Of a stretch of 39,599 nucleotides of DNA, positions 1 through 5,706 are shown one piece after another (position 1 is the first letter of the stretch; each line of letters begins with the position of its first letter). This DNA is from an uncultured Eubacteriales bacterium. Its GTDB lineage: Bacteria > Bacillota > Clostridia > Oscillospirales > Oscillospiraceae. A program made the translations under genes and the position numbers. The notes under the pieces are model-generated. The model searched no databases. It worked only from the letters and a program-made list of their open reading frames with translations, and was not told the DNA's origin. The DNA lies in contig ONBX01000018.1 of the NCBI GenBank assembly GCA_900316205.1, positions 1 to 39,599 of the forward strand, given 5' to 3'.

Positions 1-99
1 GGACACCTCTTTCTTGTGGCTGATGTTTGGTGGTACTTACATTTAACCACTTCGAGGTGCCCTCTGTCTTTATTTTTCCTACATCTATTTTACACTAAG

Positions 100-129
100 G
101 CATGTTTTCTCATCCCCCGTGCATATACT
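100..129 (+). promoter_or_regulatory. sigma-E-like promoter of spoIIP
   Basis: GCATGTT at 100-106, a 15-base spacer, then CATATACT at 122-129. This is close to the Bacillus sigma-E consensus (KMATATT, 14-15 bases, CATACANT). spoIIP is a known mother-cell, sigma-E-type gene, so the match fits. Transcription would start near 136-138, which rules out the GTG at 119 as a start codon and favours the ATG at 164. Confidence 0.5.
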
Positions 130-163
130 GTTAGCTGAAAGGAAACGCATGGGGGAGGGCTGC

Positions 164-1204
164 ATGGTGCGAATGAGCGGAAAGGTGCTGATGCTGAGCC
201 TTGGGGTGCTGGTGAGCTGTCTGCTCTCGGCAGCGGGGCTCTATGAAAAGGCGGAGACGGAGCGGCAGGAAAGACTGGATGCGGGACGGATGACCAACGT
301 GCTGCTTCTGGAGGAGGCGGCCCCCTCCCCCCTGCCGCTTCCGGTGTCCACGGAGCAGCCGGCGGAGCCCAAGCCTGTCGAACTTCCGACAGAGCCGGAG
401 ATCACCCCGGAGATTCTGGTGTCCGTGCTGCAGTCGGAGACAGACCAGGAGATCCTGGAGACCACCATCCCCGGCTCTCAGCTCCTGAAAAACGACACAG
501 CCTATGACATCGACCCGGAGGCCATTCTCTCAGAGGGGCCCGGGCTGCGTCTCCCGGCGGAGGGGCCCCAGATCCTCATCATGCACACCCATGGCAGCGA
601 GGCCTACACCCCCGCCGGACTGGACCGCTACGACGCCAGCGACTCCAACCGCACCCAGGATCCCCGCTACAGCGTGATCCGGGTGGGAGACGAGCTGGCG
701 GAGCACCTGGAGGAGCAGGGTCTGCGGGTGCTCCACGACCGGGAGATTTACGATTATCCCAGCTACACCGGCTCTTACAGCCGCAGCGGCGAGGCGATAT
801 CACGCTATCTGGAGCGCTACCCGGAGATCGCCGTGGTCATCGATCTGCACCGGGACGCCCTGGGGGACGACGATGTGGTCTACAAGACCATGGCCGAGGA
901 GGAGGGGACGGTGGCCAGCCAGGTGATGCTGCTGGTGGGCAGCGACGAGAGCGGCCTGGAGCATCCCAACTGGCGGGAAAACCTCTCCCTGGCCCTCTAC
1001 CTGCAGCAGGCGGCAGCCGCCGCCCACCCCACCCTGATGCGGCCGGTAAGCCTGGTGCCCCAACGCTACAACCAGCAGCTCACCGGCGGCTCGCTGATCC
1101 TGGAGGTGGGCAGCAGCGGCAACACCCTGCAGGAGGCTCTCTCCGCCATCCGTCTCTTTGCCGATGCGGTTGGCCCCGCCTTACTGGCTTTGGCCGATTC
1201 GTGA
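164..1204 (+). CDS. spoIIP: Stage II sporulation protein P (SpoIIP), peptidoglycan amidase/endopeptidase
   Basis: SpoIIP is a mother-cell cell-wall hydrolase that, with SpoIID and SpoIIM, thins septal peptidoglycan and drives engulfment of the forespore. The 346-residue product has an N-terminal membrane segment (about residues 7-25), a Pro/Glu-rich linker and a C-terminal amidase domain. Family motifs are visible: ILIMHTHGSEAYTP with the metal-binding His and Glu, VVIDLHRDA, and LILEVGSSGNTLQEA near the end. The start is chosen at ATG 164 because GGAGG at 154-158 lies 5 bases upstream and the putative sigma-E start site is near 137. An ATG at 149 with a weaker site is the alternative. B. subtilis places gpr upstream; here the upstream gene is outside the window. 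Function is well supported; the exact start less so. Confidence 0.93.
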   Translation: MVRMSGKVLMLSLGVLVSCLLSAAGLYEKAETERQERLDAGRMTNVLLLEEAAPSPLPLPVSTEQPAEPKPVELPTEPEITPEILVSVLQSETDQEILETTIPGSQLLKNDTAYDIDPEAILSEGPGLRLPAEGPQILIMHTHGSEAYTPAGLDRYDASDSNRTQDPRYSVIRVGDELAEHLEEQGLRVLHDREIYDYPSYTGSYSRSGEAISRYLERYPEIAVVIDLHRDALGDDDVVYKTMAEEEGTVASQVMLLVGSDESGLEHPNWRENLSLALYLQQAAAAAHPTLMRPVSLVPQRYNQQLTGGSLILEVGSSGNTLQEALSAIRLFADAVGPALLALADS

Positions 1205-1220
1205 ATTTTCGTCGGACCGC

Positions 1221-1249
1221 TTTACAAAACGGCCGTTTTCTGGTACATT
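1221..1249 (+). promoter_or_regulatory. Rubrerythrin promoter with an internal perfect palindrome
   Basis: TTTACA (1221-1226), 17 bases, TACATT (1244-1249). The spacer is almost filled by the perfect 14-base palindrome AAAACGGCCGTTTT (1226-1239). That position is ideal for a repressor operator. It could instead be a weak spoIIP terminator stem, but no T-run follows directly. Confidence 0.5.
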
Positions 1250-1300
1250 GAGGGCAAGCAAACACCCCATCACCATATCTATAACAGGAGGGTTATGAGA

Positions 1301-1870
1301 ATGAAAAAATGGGTTTGCCCCGTATGCGGTTATGTTCATGAGGGCGATACGCCCCCCGAGAAGTGCCCCATCTGCAAGGTCCCCGGCGAGCGCTTTACGC
1401 TGCAGGCCGAGGAACTGACCTGGGCTGCCGAGCATGTGCTGGGCGTTGGCAAGGTCTTCGGCGCCGATGTGCCCGAGGAAGTAAAGGAAGAGATCATCAA
1501 GGGCCTGCGCTCCAACTTTGAGGGCGAGTGCAGCGAGGTCGGCATGTACCTGGCCATGGCCCGCGTGGCCGAGCGGGAAGGCTATCCCGAGATCGGCGAG
1601 TACTGGAAGAAGGCCGGTCTGGAAGAGGCTGAGCACGCCGCCAAGTTTGCTGAGCTTCTGGGCGAAGTGCTGACCGACAGCACCAAGAAGAACCTGGCCA
1701 TGCGCGTGGATGCCGAGAACGGTGCTACCGCCGGCAAGTTCGAGCTGGCCAAGCTGGCCAAGAAGTACAACTTGGATGCCATCCACGACACTGTCCATGA
1801 GATGGCCCGGGACGAGGCCCGCCACGGCAAGGCCTTCAAGGGTCTGCTGGACCGCTACTTCGGCAAGTAA
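1301..1870 (+). CDS. rbr: Reverse rubrerythrin (rubredoxin domain first, ferritin-like diiron domain second)
   Basis: This cytosolic peroxide- and oxygen-scavenging diiron protein of strict anaerobes reduces H2O2 (and often O2) with electrons relayed from NADH through rubredoxin or a flavoprotein. The 189 residues start with a rubredoxin-like FeS4 site (WVCPVCGY and CPICKVPGE). A ferritin-like four-helix domain follows, with diiron ligands in [19 protein letters not shown] and the C-terminal [12 protein letters not shown]. This order is reversed relative to classic rubrerythrin and matches the clostridial 'reverse rubrerythrin' group. Start chosen at ATG 1301: AGGAGG at 1286-1291 is 9 bases upstream, whereas the ATG at 1295 is only 3 bases away. 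The last 48 bases recur at 2331-2378. Confidence 0.93.
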   Translation: MKKWVCPVCGYVHEGDTPPEKCPICKVPGERFTLQAEELTWAAEHVLGVGKVFGADVPEEVKEEIIKGLRSNFEGECSEVGMYLAMARVAEREGYPEIGEYWKKAGLEEAEHAAKFAELLGEVLTDSTKKNLAMRVDAENGATAGKFELAKLAKKYNLDAIHDTVHEMARDEARHGKAFKGLLDRYFGK

Positions 1871-1878
1871 AGCTTCAT

Positions 1879-1910
1879 GGGGCTGCTGTTTCCAGGCAGC
1901 CCCTTTCTTC
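1879..1910 (+). terminator. Terminator after rubrerythrin
   Basis: GGGGCTGC (1879-1886) pairs with GCAGCCCC (1896-1903) around a 9-base loop, followed by TTTCTTC. A moderate intrinsic terminator, only 9 bases past the rubrerythrin stop. Confidence 0.6.
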
Positions 1911-1923
1911 AGGAGGCATTACC

Positions 1924-2325
1924 ATGTGTTGGTACATTTATGGTGCGCTGCAGGGCGATGTGGAGGCAGAAGCCTTGAACGCAGTGAACAACAGACATAA
2001 CTGCCGCATGGTGCAGGGCACCTGGCACGCGCTGAAAATGGCGCTGCTTTCCGGCGCATGGGATTATCGCGTCACAGATGGTTACTGTGACTGTGAGAGC
2101 GACATCGGCGCGCATGATCCCAATGCTGCGGAAGTGGCTGACATGGCCGGTCTGATACAGGAGTGCTGCGCTTTGGATGGCGCAAAGACCCTGTCATTCT
2201 GCCGTACTTGGGTGAATGAACGCAACAAGCATGAAAAAACCTTCAAGGTGTCTGAAATCGACCTTCGCCAATTGCTTGCCGATTTGGAGCCCAGCACATT
2301 GTATACGCTGTCCTGTAAAGGATAA
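1924..2325 (+). CDS. Unknown Cys-containing small protein (133 aa)
   Basis: I do not recognise this family. The product is 133 residues, soluble-looking, without a signal peptide or membrane segment. It is relatively rich in Cys (C2, GYCDCES, ECCALD, SFCRTW, SCKG) and Trp. AGGAGG at 1912-1917 precedes ATG 1924 at normal spacing, so it is probably translated. Base composition is visibly less GC-rich than its neighbours. It lies exactly between the rubrerythrin 3' end and a 48-base duplicate of that end (2331-2378), which suggests that 1871-2330 was inserted with duplication of the rubrerythrin tail. A role in redox or oxidative stress is suggested only by position. Confidence is good that it is a gene; function unknown. 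Confidence 0.65.
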   Translation: MCWYIYGALQGDVEAEALNAVNNRHNCRMVQGTWHALKMALLSGAWDYRVTDGYCDCESDIGAHDPNAAEVADMAGLIQECCALDGAKTLSFCRTWVNERNKHEKTFKVSEIDLRQLLADLEPSTLYTLSCKG

Positions 2326-2330
2326 TCTGA

Positions 2331-2378
2331 CACGGCAAGGCCTTCAAGGGTCTGCCGGACCGTCTCTTTGGCAAGTTA
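2331..2378 (+). repeat. Duplicate of the rubrerythrin 3' end
   Basis: These 48 bases match 1823-1870 (the codons for [15 protein letters not shown] and the stop) at 42 positions, the first 25 identical. Similarity stops abruptly on both sides. The copy would read [16 protein letters not shown], lacks a start, and has TGA directly upstream, so it is a remnant and not a gene. It stays in frame with the ATG at 2406. Confidence 0.85.
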
Positions 2379-2405
2379 TTTTTTCCTAAAGGGGAGGGAT
2401 TTCAA

Positions 2406-2630
2406 ATGAGTCTTTTTCAAAAAAGCCCGCCCAAGGCCTGCCCCAAGTGCGGCAGAGCGGACGGATGGCACATCAACCGGTCCGAAGCGCCCACCACGCC
2501 CGGCGACGGCATCTATCACGCCTCCGGGGCATCCCTGCGCGGTCCCTTCGGAGTACAGCCGGGCATGAAGGCACCGAGCAAAAAAGTACGCTATCAGTGC
2601 GACCACTGCGGTTTTGAAAAGTCCTTCTGA
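2406..2630 (+). CDS. Small zinc-ribbon protein (74 aa)
   Basis: A 74-residue protein with two metal-binding knuckles, CPKCGRADGWH near residues 12-22 and CDHCGFEKSF at the C-terminus, separated by about 50 residues. This is a typical zinc-ribbon layout. No other domain is recognisable. GGGGAGGG at 2391-2398 precedes ATG 2406 at 7 bases. It follows the duplicated rubrerythrin tail and sits in a group of small redox or metal-binding proteins, so it may bind Zn or Fe. No specific function can be assigned. Confidence 0.7.
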   Translation: MSLFQKSPPKACPKCGRADGWHINRSEAPTTPGDGIYHASGASLRGPFGVQPGMKAPSKKVRYQCDHCGFEKSF

Positions 2631-2806
2631 CGAGCGCTGCCGCGACAGCGGCTGCAATGCCCCGTCAGGCCGCCGCTTCGCTCCCTGTAAACCTGCGTCC
2701 GGAACTTTTTTGCGTTTTTGACTTCCTTTTGAATGAAGGAAAGGACCGCCCTGGGGTCCTGCGCGGCACATCAGAAGAACTGTTCCATTGGAAAGGATGG
2801 GATCTT

Positions 2807-3040
2807 ATGTCCAAGACAAGAATCCTCGGCATCGTTCTCATGGTCCTTGGGGTGCTGCTCCTGTCGGGAGCCGTTTACCAGGTCTATGTGAATATGGCCC
2901 ATGTGGGACCTGTTGCCGGAAAGATCAGCAGCTATCTGCCGCCCTTTCCCAATCACGGCCTCTATGTCGTGATTGCCGGAGCCGCCTCCGTGGTCTCTTT
3001 TCTGGGCGGCGCGCTGATGTGCGTTCTTGGCAGATCCTGA
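2807..3040 (+). CDS. Small two-helix membrane protein (77 aa)
   Basis: A 77-residue protein with two predicted transmembrane helices, roughly residues 5-27 (ILGIVLMVLGVLLLSGAVYQ) and 51-74 (LYVVIAGAASVVSFLGGAL). The outside loop of about 20 residues contains SSYLPPFPNHG. Start at ATG 2807 with AAAGGA at 2792-2797, 9 bases upstream. The frame is open further upstream, but that stretch has no hydrophobic pattern or ribosome site. Family not recognised. It sits between the zinc-ribbon gene and the rubredoxin promoter. Confidence 0.6.
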   Translation: MSKTRILGIVLMVLGVLLLSGAVYQVYVNMAHVGPVAGKISSYLPPFPNHGLYVVIAGAASVVSFLGGALMCVLGRS

Positions 3041-3069
3041 TGGCACCAGCCAGACCGAAAAAATGATGC

Positions 3070-3098
3070 TGGACAAATCCCTGTTCTTCCTGTATCAT
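3070..3098 (+). promoter_or_regulatory. Rubredoxin promoter
   Basis: TGGACA (3070-3075), 17 bases, TATCAT (3093-3098), a good vegetative promoter 53 bases before the rubredoxin ATG. Confidence 0.6.
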
Positions 3099-3150
3099 AG
3101 TGGCAAGGATACCACAAGGACATCAACACACAAACAGGAGGGAAAGACCA

Positions 3151-3285
3151 ATGAAGTATGTTTGCACCGTTTGCGGCTGGGTCTATGACGAGGACGAGGC
3201 CGGCGTGAAGTGGGAAGATCTGCCCGAAGATTTCGCCTGCGAGCTCTGCGGCGTGGGCAAGGACATGTTCGAGCCCGAAGCGTAA
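3151..3285 (+). CDS. Short rubredoxin
   Basis: A one-electron carrier with a single Fe(Cys)4 site, formed by [12 protein letters not shown] near residue 5 and FACELCGVG near residue 33. In anaerobes rubredoxins feed electrons to rubrerythrins, and a reverse rubrerythrin lies 1.3 kb upstream. At 44 residues it is about 10 shorter than usual (52-54): the loop between the two CxxC knuckles is reduced to [15 protein letters not shown]. Start at ATG 3151 with AGGAGGG at 3137-3143. It has its own promoter and terminator, so it is probably monocistronic. Confidence 0.88.
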   Translation: MKYVCTVCGWVYDEDEAGVKWEDLPEDFACELCGVGKDMFEPEA

Positions 3286-3302
3286 GGAAAAACTGACAGC
3301 AA

Positions 3303-3337
3303 GAAAAAAACGAGCGGTTTCCCGCTCGTTTTTTTCT
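3303..3337 (+). terminator. Rubredoxin terminator
   Basis: The stem ACGAGCGG / CCGCTCGT at about 3310-3328 is flanked by A-tracts and followed by TTTTTTT. A strong intrinsic terminator. Confidence 0.85.
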
Positions 3338-3366
3338 TGACAGCATTCAGTCCCGTAGGGTATGCT
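3337..3366 (+). promoter_or_regulatory. mgtE promoter
   Basis: Consensus TTGACA (3337-3342), 18 bases, TATGCT (3361-3366). Transcription would start near 3373, leaving a leader of about 195 bases before mgtE. Confidence 0.7.
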
Positions 3367-3400
3367 GAACGTGCCATAATAACGATAAGGAGGAAACGTC

Positions 3401-3490
3401 ATGGACGAAGGAAGCAGTACCGGCGCCTGCGCAGGCCGAAGTAGACGGCCGGGAAACGTCCCGCGGCGTTTCCCTACCTGCTGCGCATAA
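3401..3490 (+). CDS. Putative mgtE leader peptide (29 aa)
   Basis: AAGGAGG (3387-3393) is followed 7 bases later by ATG 3401, a 29-codon frame and TAA 3488-3490, all inside the mgtE leader. The product begins MDEGSSTGACAGR and is rich in Arg, Pro and Cys; it resembles no protein I know. Acidic residues right after the start and a basic, proline-containing remainder recall enterobacterial MgtL, the leader peptide of mgtA that reports Mg2+ through ribosome instability; there is no sequence homology. Part of the frame forms the 5' arms of two hairpins, so ribosome position would change the RNA fold. Translation is predicted only from the strong ribosome site. Confidence 0.5.
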   Translation: MDEGSSTGACAGRSRRPGNVPRRFPTCCA

Positions 3491-3507
3491 ACTGTGCTTC
3501 GGCCTGC
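3431..3507 (+). promoter_or_regulatory. Structured RNA leader of mgtE (nested helices)
   Basis: GCAGGCCGAAG (3431-3441) is perfectly complementary to CTTCGGCCTGC (3497-3507). Nested inside, GGGAAACG (3451-3458) pairs perfectly with CGTTTCCC (3467-3474). The palindrome GCCTGCGCAGGC (3425-3436) competes with the outer helix. It does not look like an M-box (ykoK) Mg2+ riboswitch. The helices overlap the leader ORF. Confidence 0.55.
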
Positions 3508-3566
3508 CGGCCCGGTCCTTCCCGCTCTGAGCGAAGACAAAAAACGATCAGAAGGAGGAATGACCG

Positions 3567-4937
3567 ATGGCAGAACGCAACGCGACCCTGGGAAGCACCA
3601 TTCAGGCGCTTCTGGAGGAGAAAAAGTATTCCACGATCAAGGACGTGCTGGTCACCATGGAGCCTGCCGACGTGGCGGGGATCCTGGAGGAGATCGGCGA
3701 CGTCCGCATCCCCAAAATTTTCCGCCTGCTGCCCAAGGAGCAGGCGGCGGAGACCTTTGCCGAGCTGGACCCGGAGCTGCAGGAGCTGCTGATCCGGGGC
3801 TTTTCCGACGCGGAGCTGCACGACATCATCGAGGAGCTCTATGTGGACGACGCGGTGGACCTGGTGGAGGAGATGCCCGCCAATGTGGTAAAGCGTATCC
3901 TTTCCCAGGCAAACCCCGACACCCGCAAGGAGATCAACGATCTGCTGCGCTACCCGGAAAACTCCGCCGGTTCCATCATGACCACGGAGTATGTGTCCCT
4001 GCGGCCCACCATGACCGTGCGGGACGCCATCAACCGCATCCGCTCCACCGGGGTGGATAAGGAGACCATCTACACCTGCTACGTCACCGAGAACCGCAAG
4101 CTGCTGGGCCAGGTCTCGGTGAAGGACATGATCCTCTGCACAGACGAGAGCACCCCCGTCTCCCAAATCATGGACGAGCATGTCATTTCCGTGAGCACCC
4201 TGACCGACCAGGAGGAAGTGGCGCAGATGCTGTCCAAATACAATTTCCTGGCCCTGCCGGTCATCGACACCGACGGTCACATGGTAGGTATCGTCACCTT
4301 CGACGACGCCATGGACGTTATGGTGGAGGAAACCACCGAGGATATCGAGAAGATGGCCGCCATCCTCCCCTCGGACAAGACCTACCTGCGCTCCAACGCC
4401 TGGGACCTGTTCCGGCACCGCATCCCCTGGCTGGCCCTGCTGATGGTGTCGGCCACCTTTACGGGCATGATCATCACCGGCTTTGAAGACGCCCTGGCCG
4501 CGGTGGTGGTGCTTACCGCCTTCATCCCCATGCTGATGGACACCGGCGGCAACTCCGGCTCCCAGGCCTCGGTCTCCATCATCCGTGCCCTGTCACTGGG
4601 CGAGCTGGAGTTTGCCGACCTGCCCAAGGTGGTGTGGAAGGAGATCCAGACCGCGGTGCTCTGCGGCTGCGCCTTGGCCCTGCTTTGCTTTGGCAAGATC
4701 ATGCTGGTGGACAAGCTCATCATGGGCGCGGACGTCAACCTGCTCACCGCGGCGGTGGTCTGCTGCACCATGGCCGTCACGGTGCTGATTGCCAAGATCG
4801 TGGGCTGTACCCTGCCCATGGGCGCCCAGAAGCTGGGTCTGGACCCGGCGGTGATGGCCAGTCCCTTCATCACCACCATTGTGGACGCCCTGTCCCTGCT
4901 GGTGTACTTCGGCATCGCCAAGGCATTGCTGTTTTAA
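3567..4937 (+). CDS. mgtE: Magnesium transporter MgtE
   Basis: A homodimeric Mg2+ channel of the plasma membrane, gated by cytosolic Mg2+. The 456 residues show the full architecture: an MgtE N-terminal superhelical domain (about 10-130), two CBS domains (about 135-260, including SAGSIMTTEYVSL and FLALPVIDTDGHMVGIVTFDD), the connecting helix and a five-helix membrane domain (about 285-455) with the signature MDTGGNSGSQAS. Length is normal. Start ATG 3567 follows AAGGAGG (3552-3558) at 8 bases. The gene has its own promoter and a long structured leader with an upstream ORF, so expression is probably Mg2+-controlled. It ends in a terminator shared with the convergent nitroreductase gene. Confidence 0.95.
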   Translation: MAERNATLGSTIQALLEEKKYSTIKDVLVTMEPADVAGILEEIGDVRIPKIFRLLPKEQAAETFAELDPELQELLIRGFSDAELHDIIEELYVDDAVDLVEEMPANVVKRILSQANPDTRKEINDLLRYPENSAGSIMTTEYVSLRPTMTVRDAINRIRSTGVDKETIYTCYVTENRKLLGQVSVKDMILCTDESTPVSQIMDEHVISVSTLTDQEEVAQMLSKYNFLALPVIDTDGHMVGIVTFDDAMDVMVEETTEDIEKMAAILPSDKTYLRSNAWDLFRHRIPWLALLMVSATFTGMIITGFEDALAAVVVLTAFIPMLMDTGGNSGSQASVSIIRALSLGELEFADLPKVVWKEIQTAVLCGCALALLCFGKIMLVDKLIMGADVNLLTAAVVCCTMAVTVLIAKIVGCTLPMGAQKLGLDPAVMASPFITTIVDALSLLVYFGIAKALLF

Positions 4938-4968
4938 AAAAGAAGAGGCATCAGCCTCTTCTTTTTTT
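4936..4968. terminator. Bidirectional terminator between mgtE and the nitroreductase gene
   Basis: AAAAAAGAAGAGGC (4936-4949), loop ATCA, GCCTCTTCTTTTTTT (4954-4968). A-tract and T-tract on both flanks serve both convergent genes. Confidence 0.88.
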
Positions 4969-4975
4969 GTCTGTC

Positions 4976-5503
4976 TCACTCCGCCCAGAAAACGCGGCCG
5001 GCCTTTCTTTCCTTGGGTTGGGGCAGGTCCCCATCCGGATAGCCTACGATGCAGTGGCCAACGCCCTCATACTCGCCCTCCACGCCGAGAGCACGGAGGA
5101 TCTCCCTGCCCTCTTCGGTGTCGAAGGCCTCTCTGGCCCGGTTGATCCAGCAGCTGCCCAGGCCCAGGGCGTGGGCGGCCAGCATCATGTTGCCCAGGGA
5201 CAGGCTGCCGTCGGCCACGGTATAGGGTGTCCCCTTTTTCGCCAGTACCACCAGCACCGCCGGGGCGCCGTAGAAGGGATCGAAGCCCTCCTCCCAGCCG
5301 CCGATCTTCCGGTTCATCTCCATGAGTCGGTCCCGCAGGGCCTTGTCGGTGACAGCCAGGATGATGGAGCTCTGGCCGCCCTTGCCGCTGGCGGCGTAAA
5401 GCCCGGCCTCGATGATCTGCTCCAGGTCCTCCCGCTTCGGCATCTGAGGGGTATACTTGCGGACGCTCCGCCGGGTGAGCAGGGCCTGCATGGTTTCGTT
5501 CAT
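4976..5503 (-). CDS. Nitroreductase family protein (FMN-dependent)
   Basis: A 175-residue FMN-binding NAD(P)H oxidoreductase of the compact nitroreductase group. Visible features are the N-terminal LLTRRSVRKYTPQ FMN-phosphate motif, GLYAASGKGGQS, the central helix SLGNMMLAAHALGLGSCWI, and VGYPDGDLPQPKERK near the C-terminus. Start at ATG 5503 with AGGAGG at 5511-5516. The frame stays open upstream to 5656, but that part covers the promoter. The physiological substrate cannot be read from sequence; quinones, nitro compounds or flavins are possible. Monocistronic, with a clear promoter upstream. Confidence 0.88.
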   Translation of the reverse strand: MNETMQALLTRRSVRKYTPQMPKREDLEQIIEAGLYAASGKGGQSSIILAVTDKALRDRLMEMNRKIGGWEEGFDPFYGAPAVLVVLAKKGTPYTVADGSLSLGNMMLAAHALGLGSCWINRAREAFDTEEGREILRALGVEGEYEGVGHCIVGYPDGDLPQPKERKAGRVFWAE

Positions 5504-5534
5504 GGGAAATCCTCCTTTGTTGATATCTGGGTCC

Positions 5535-5563
5535 AGTATAATCGCTTTCTTATGATAAAGCAA
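5535..5563 (-). promoter_or_regulatory. Nitroreductase promoter
   Basis: On the minus strand TTGCTT (5563-5558), 17 bases, TATACT (5540-5535), placed 32 bases before the ATG. Confidence 0.6.
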
Positions 5564-5609
5564 GCATAGAAACAGCGGACACACAACAGCATTGGCCAAT
5601 AGAAATGTA

Positions 5610-5641
5610 CGAAGGATTCGCGTCGATCCGCAAATCCTTCG
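5610..5641. other. Inverted repeat downstream of the deacetylase gene
   Basis: CGAAGGATT (5610-5618) and AATCCTTCG (5633-5641) form a 9-bp stem between the deacetylase stop and the nitroreductase promoter. There is no T-run on the minus strand, so it is at best a weak terminator. Nothing else is visible in 5564-5706. Confidence 0.35.
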
Positions 5642-5706
5642 CACTTTTTCCGTCATCGCCGCAGGCGATACCTTCTCTCTTCTCTATTCTCTATTCACTC
5701 TTCCCT

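Noticed and set aside
1-62. Possible end of an insertion sequence (GGACACCTC at 1-9 and GAGGTGCCC at 54-62 as imperfect inverted repeat; AT-richer than the rest)
   Set aside because: Only 62 bases are present, no transposase fragment can be recognised, and the repeat has a mismatch; too little to call.
3383-3566. M-box (ykoK) riboswitch before mgtE
   Set aside because: None of the conserved M-box segments I know are visible, and a ribosome site with an ORF occupies the leader.
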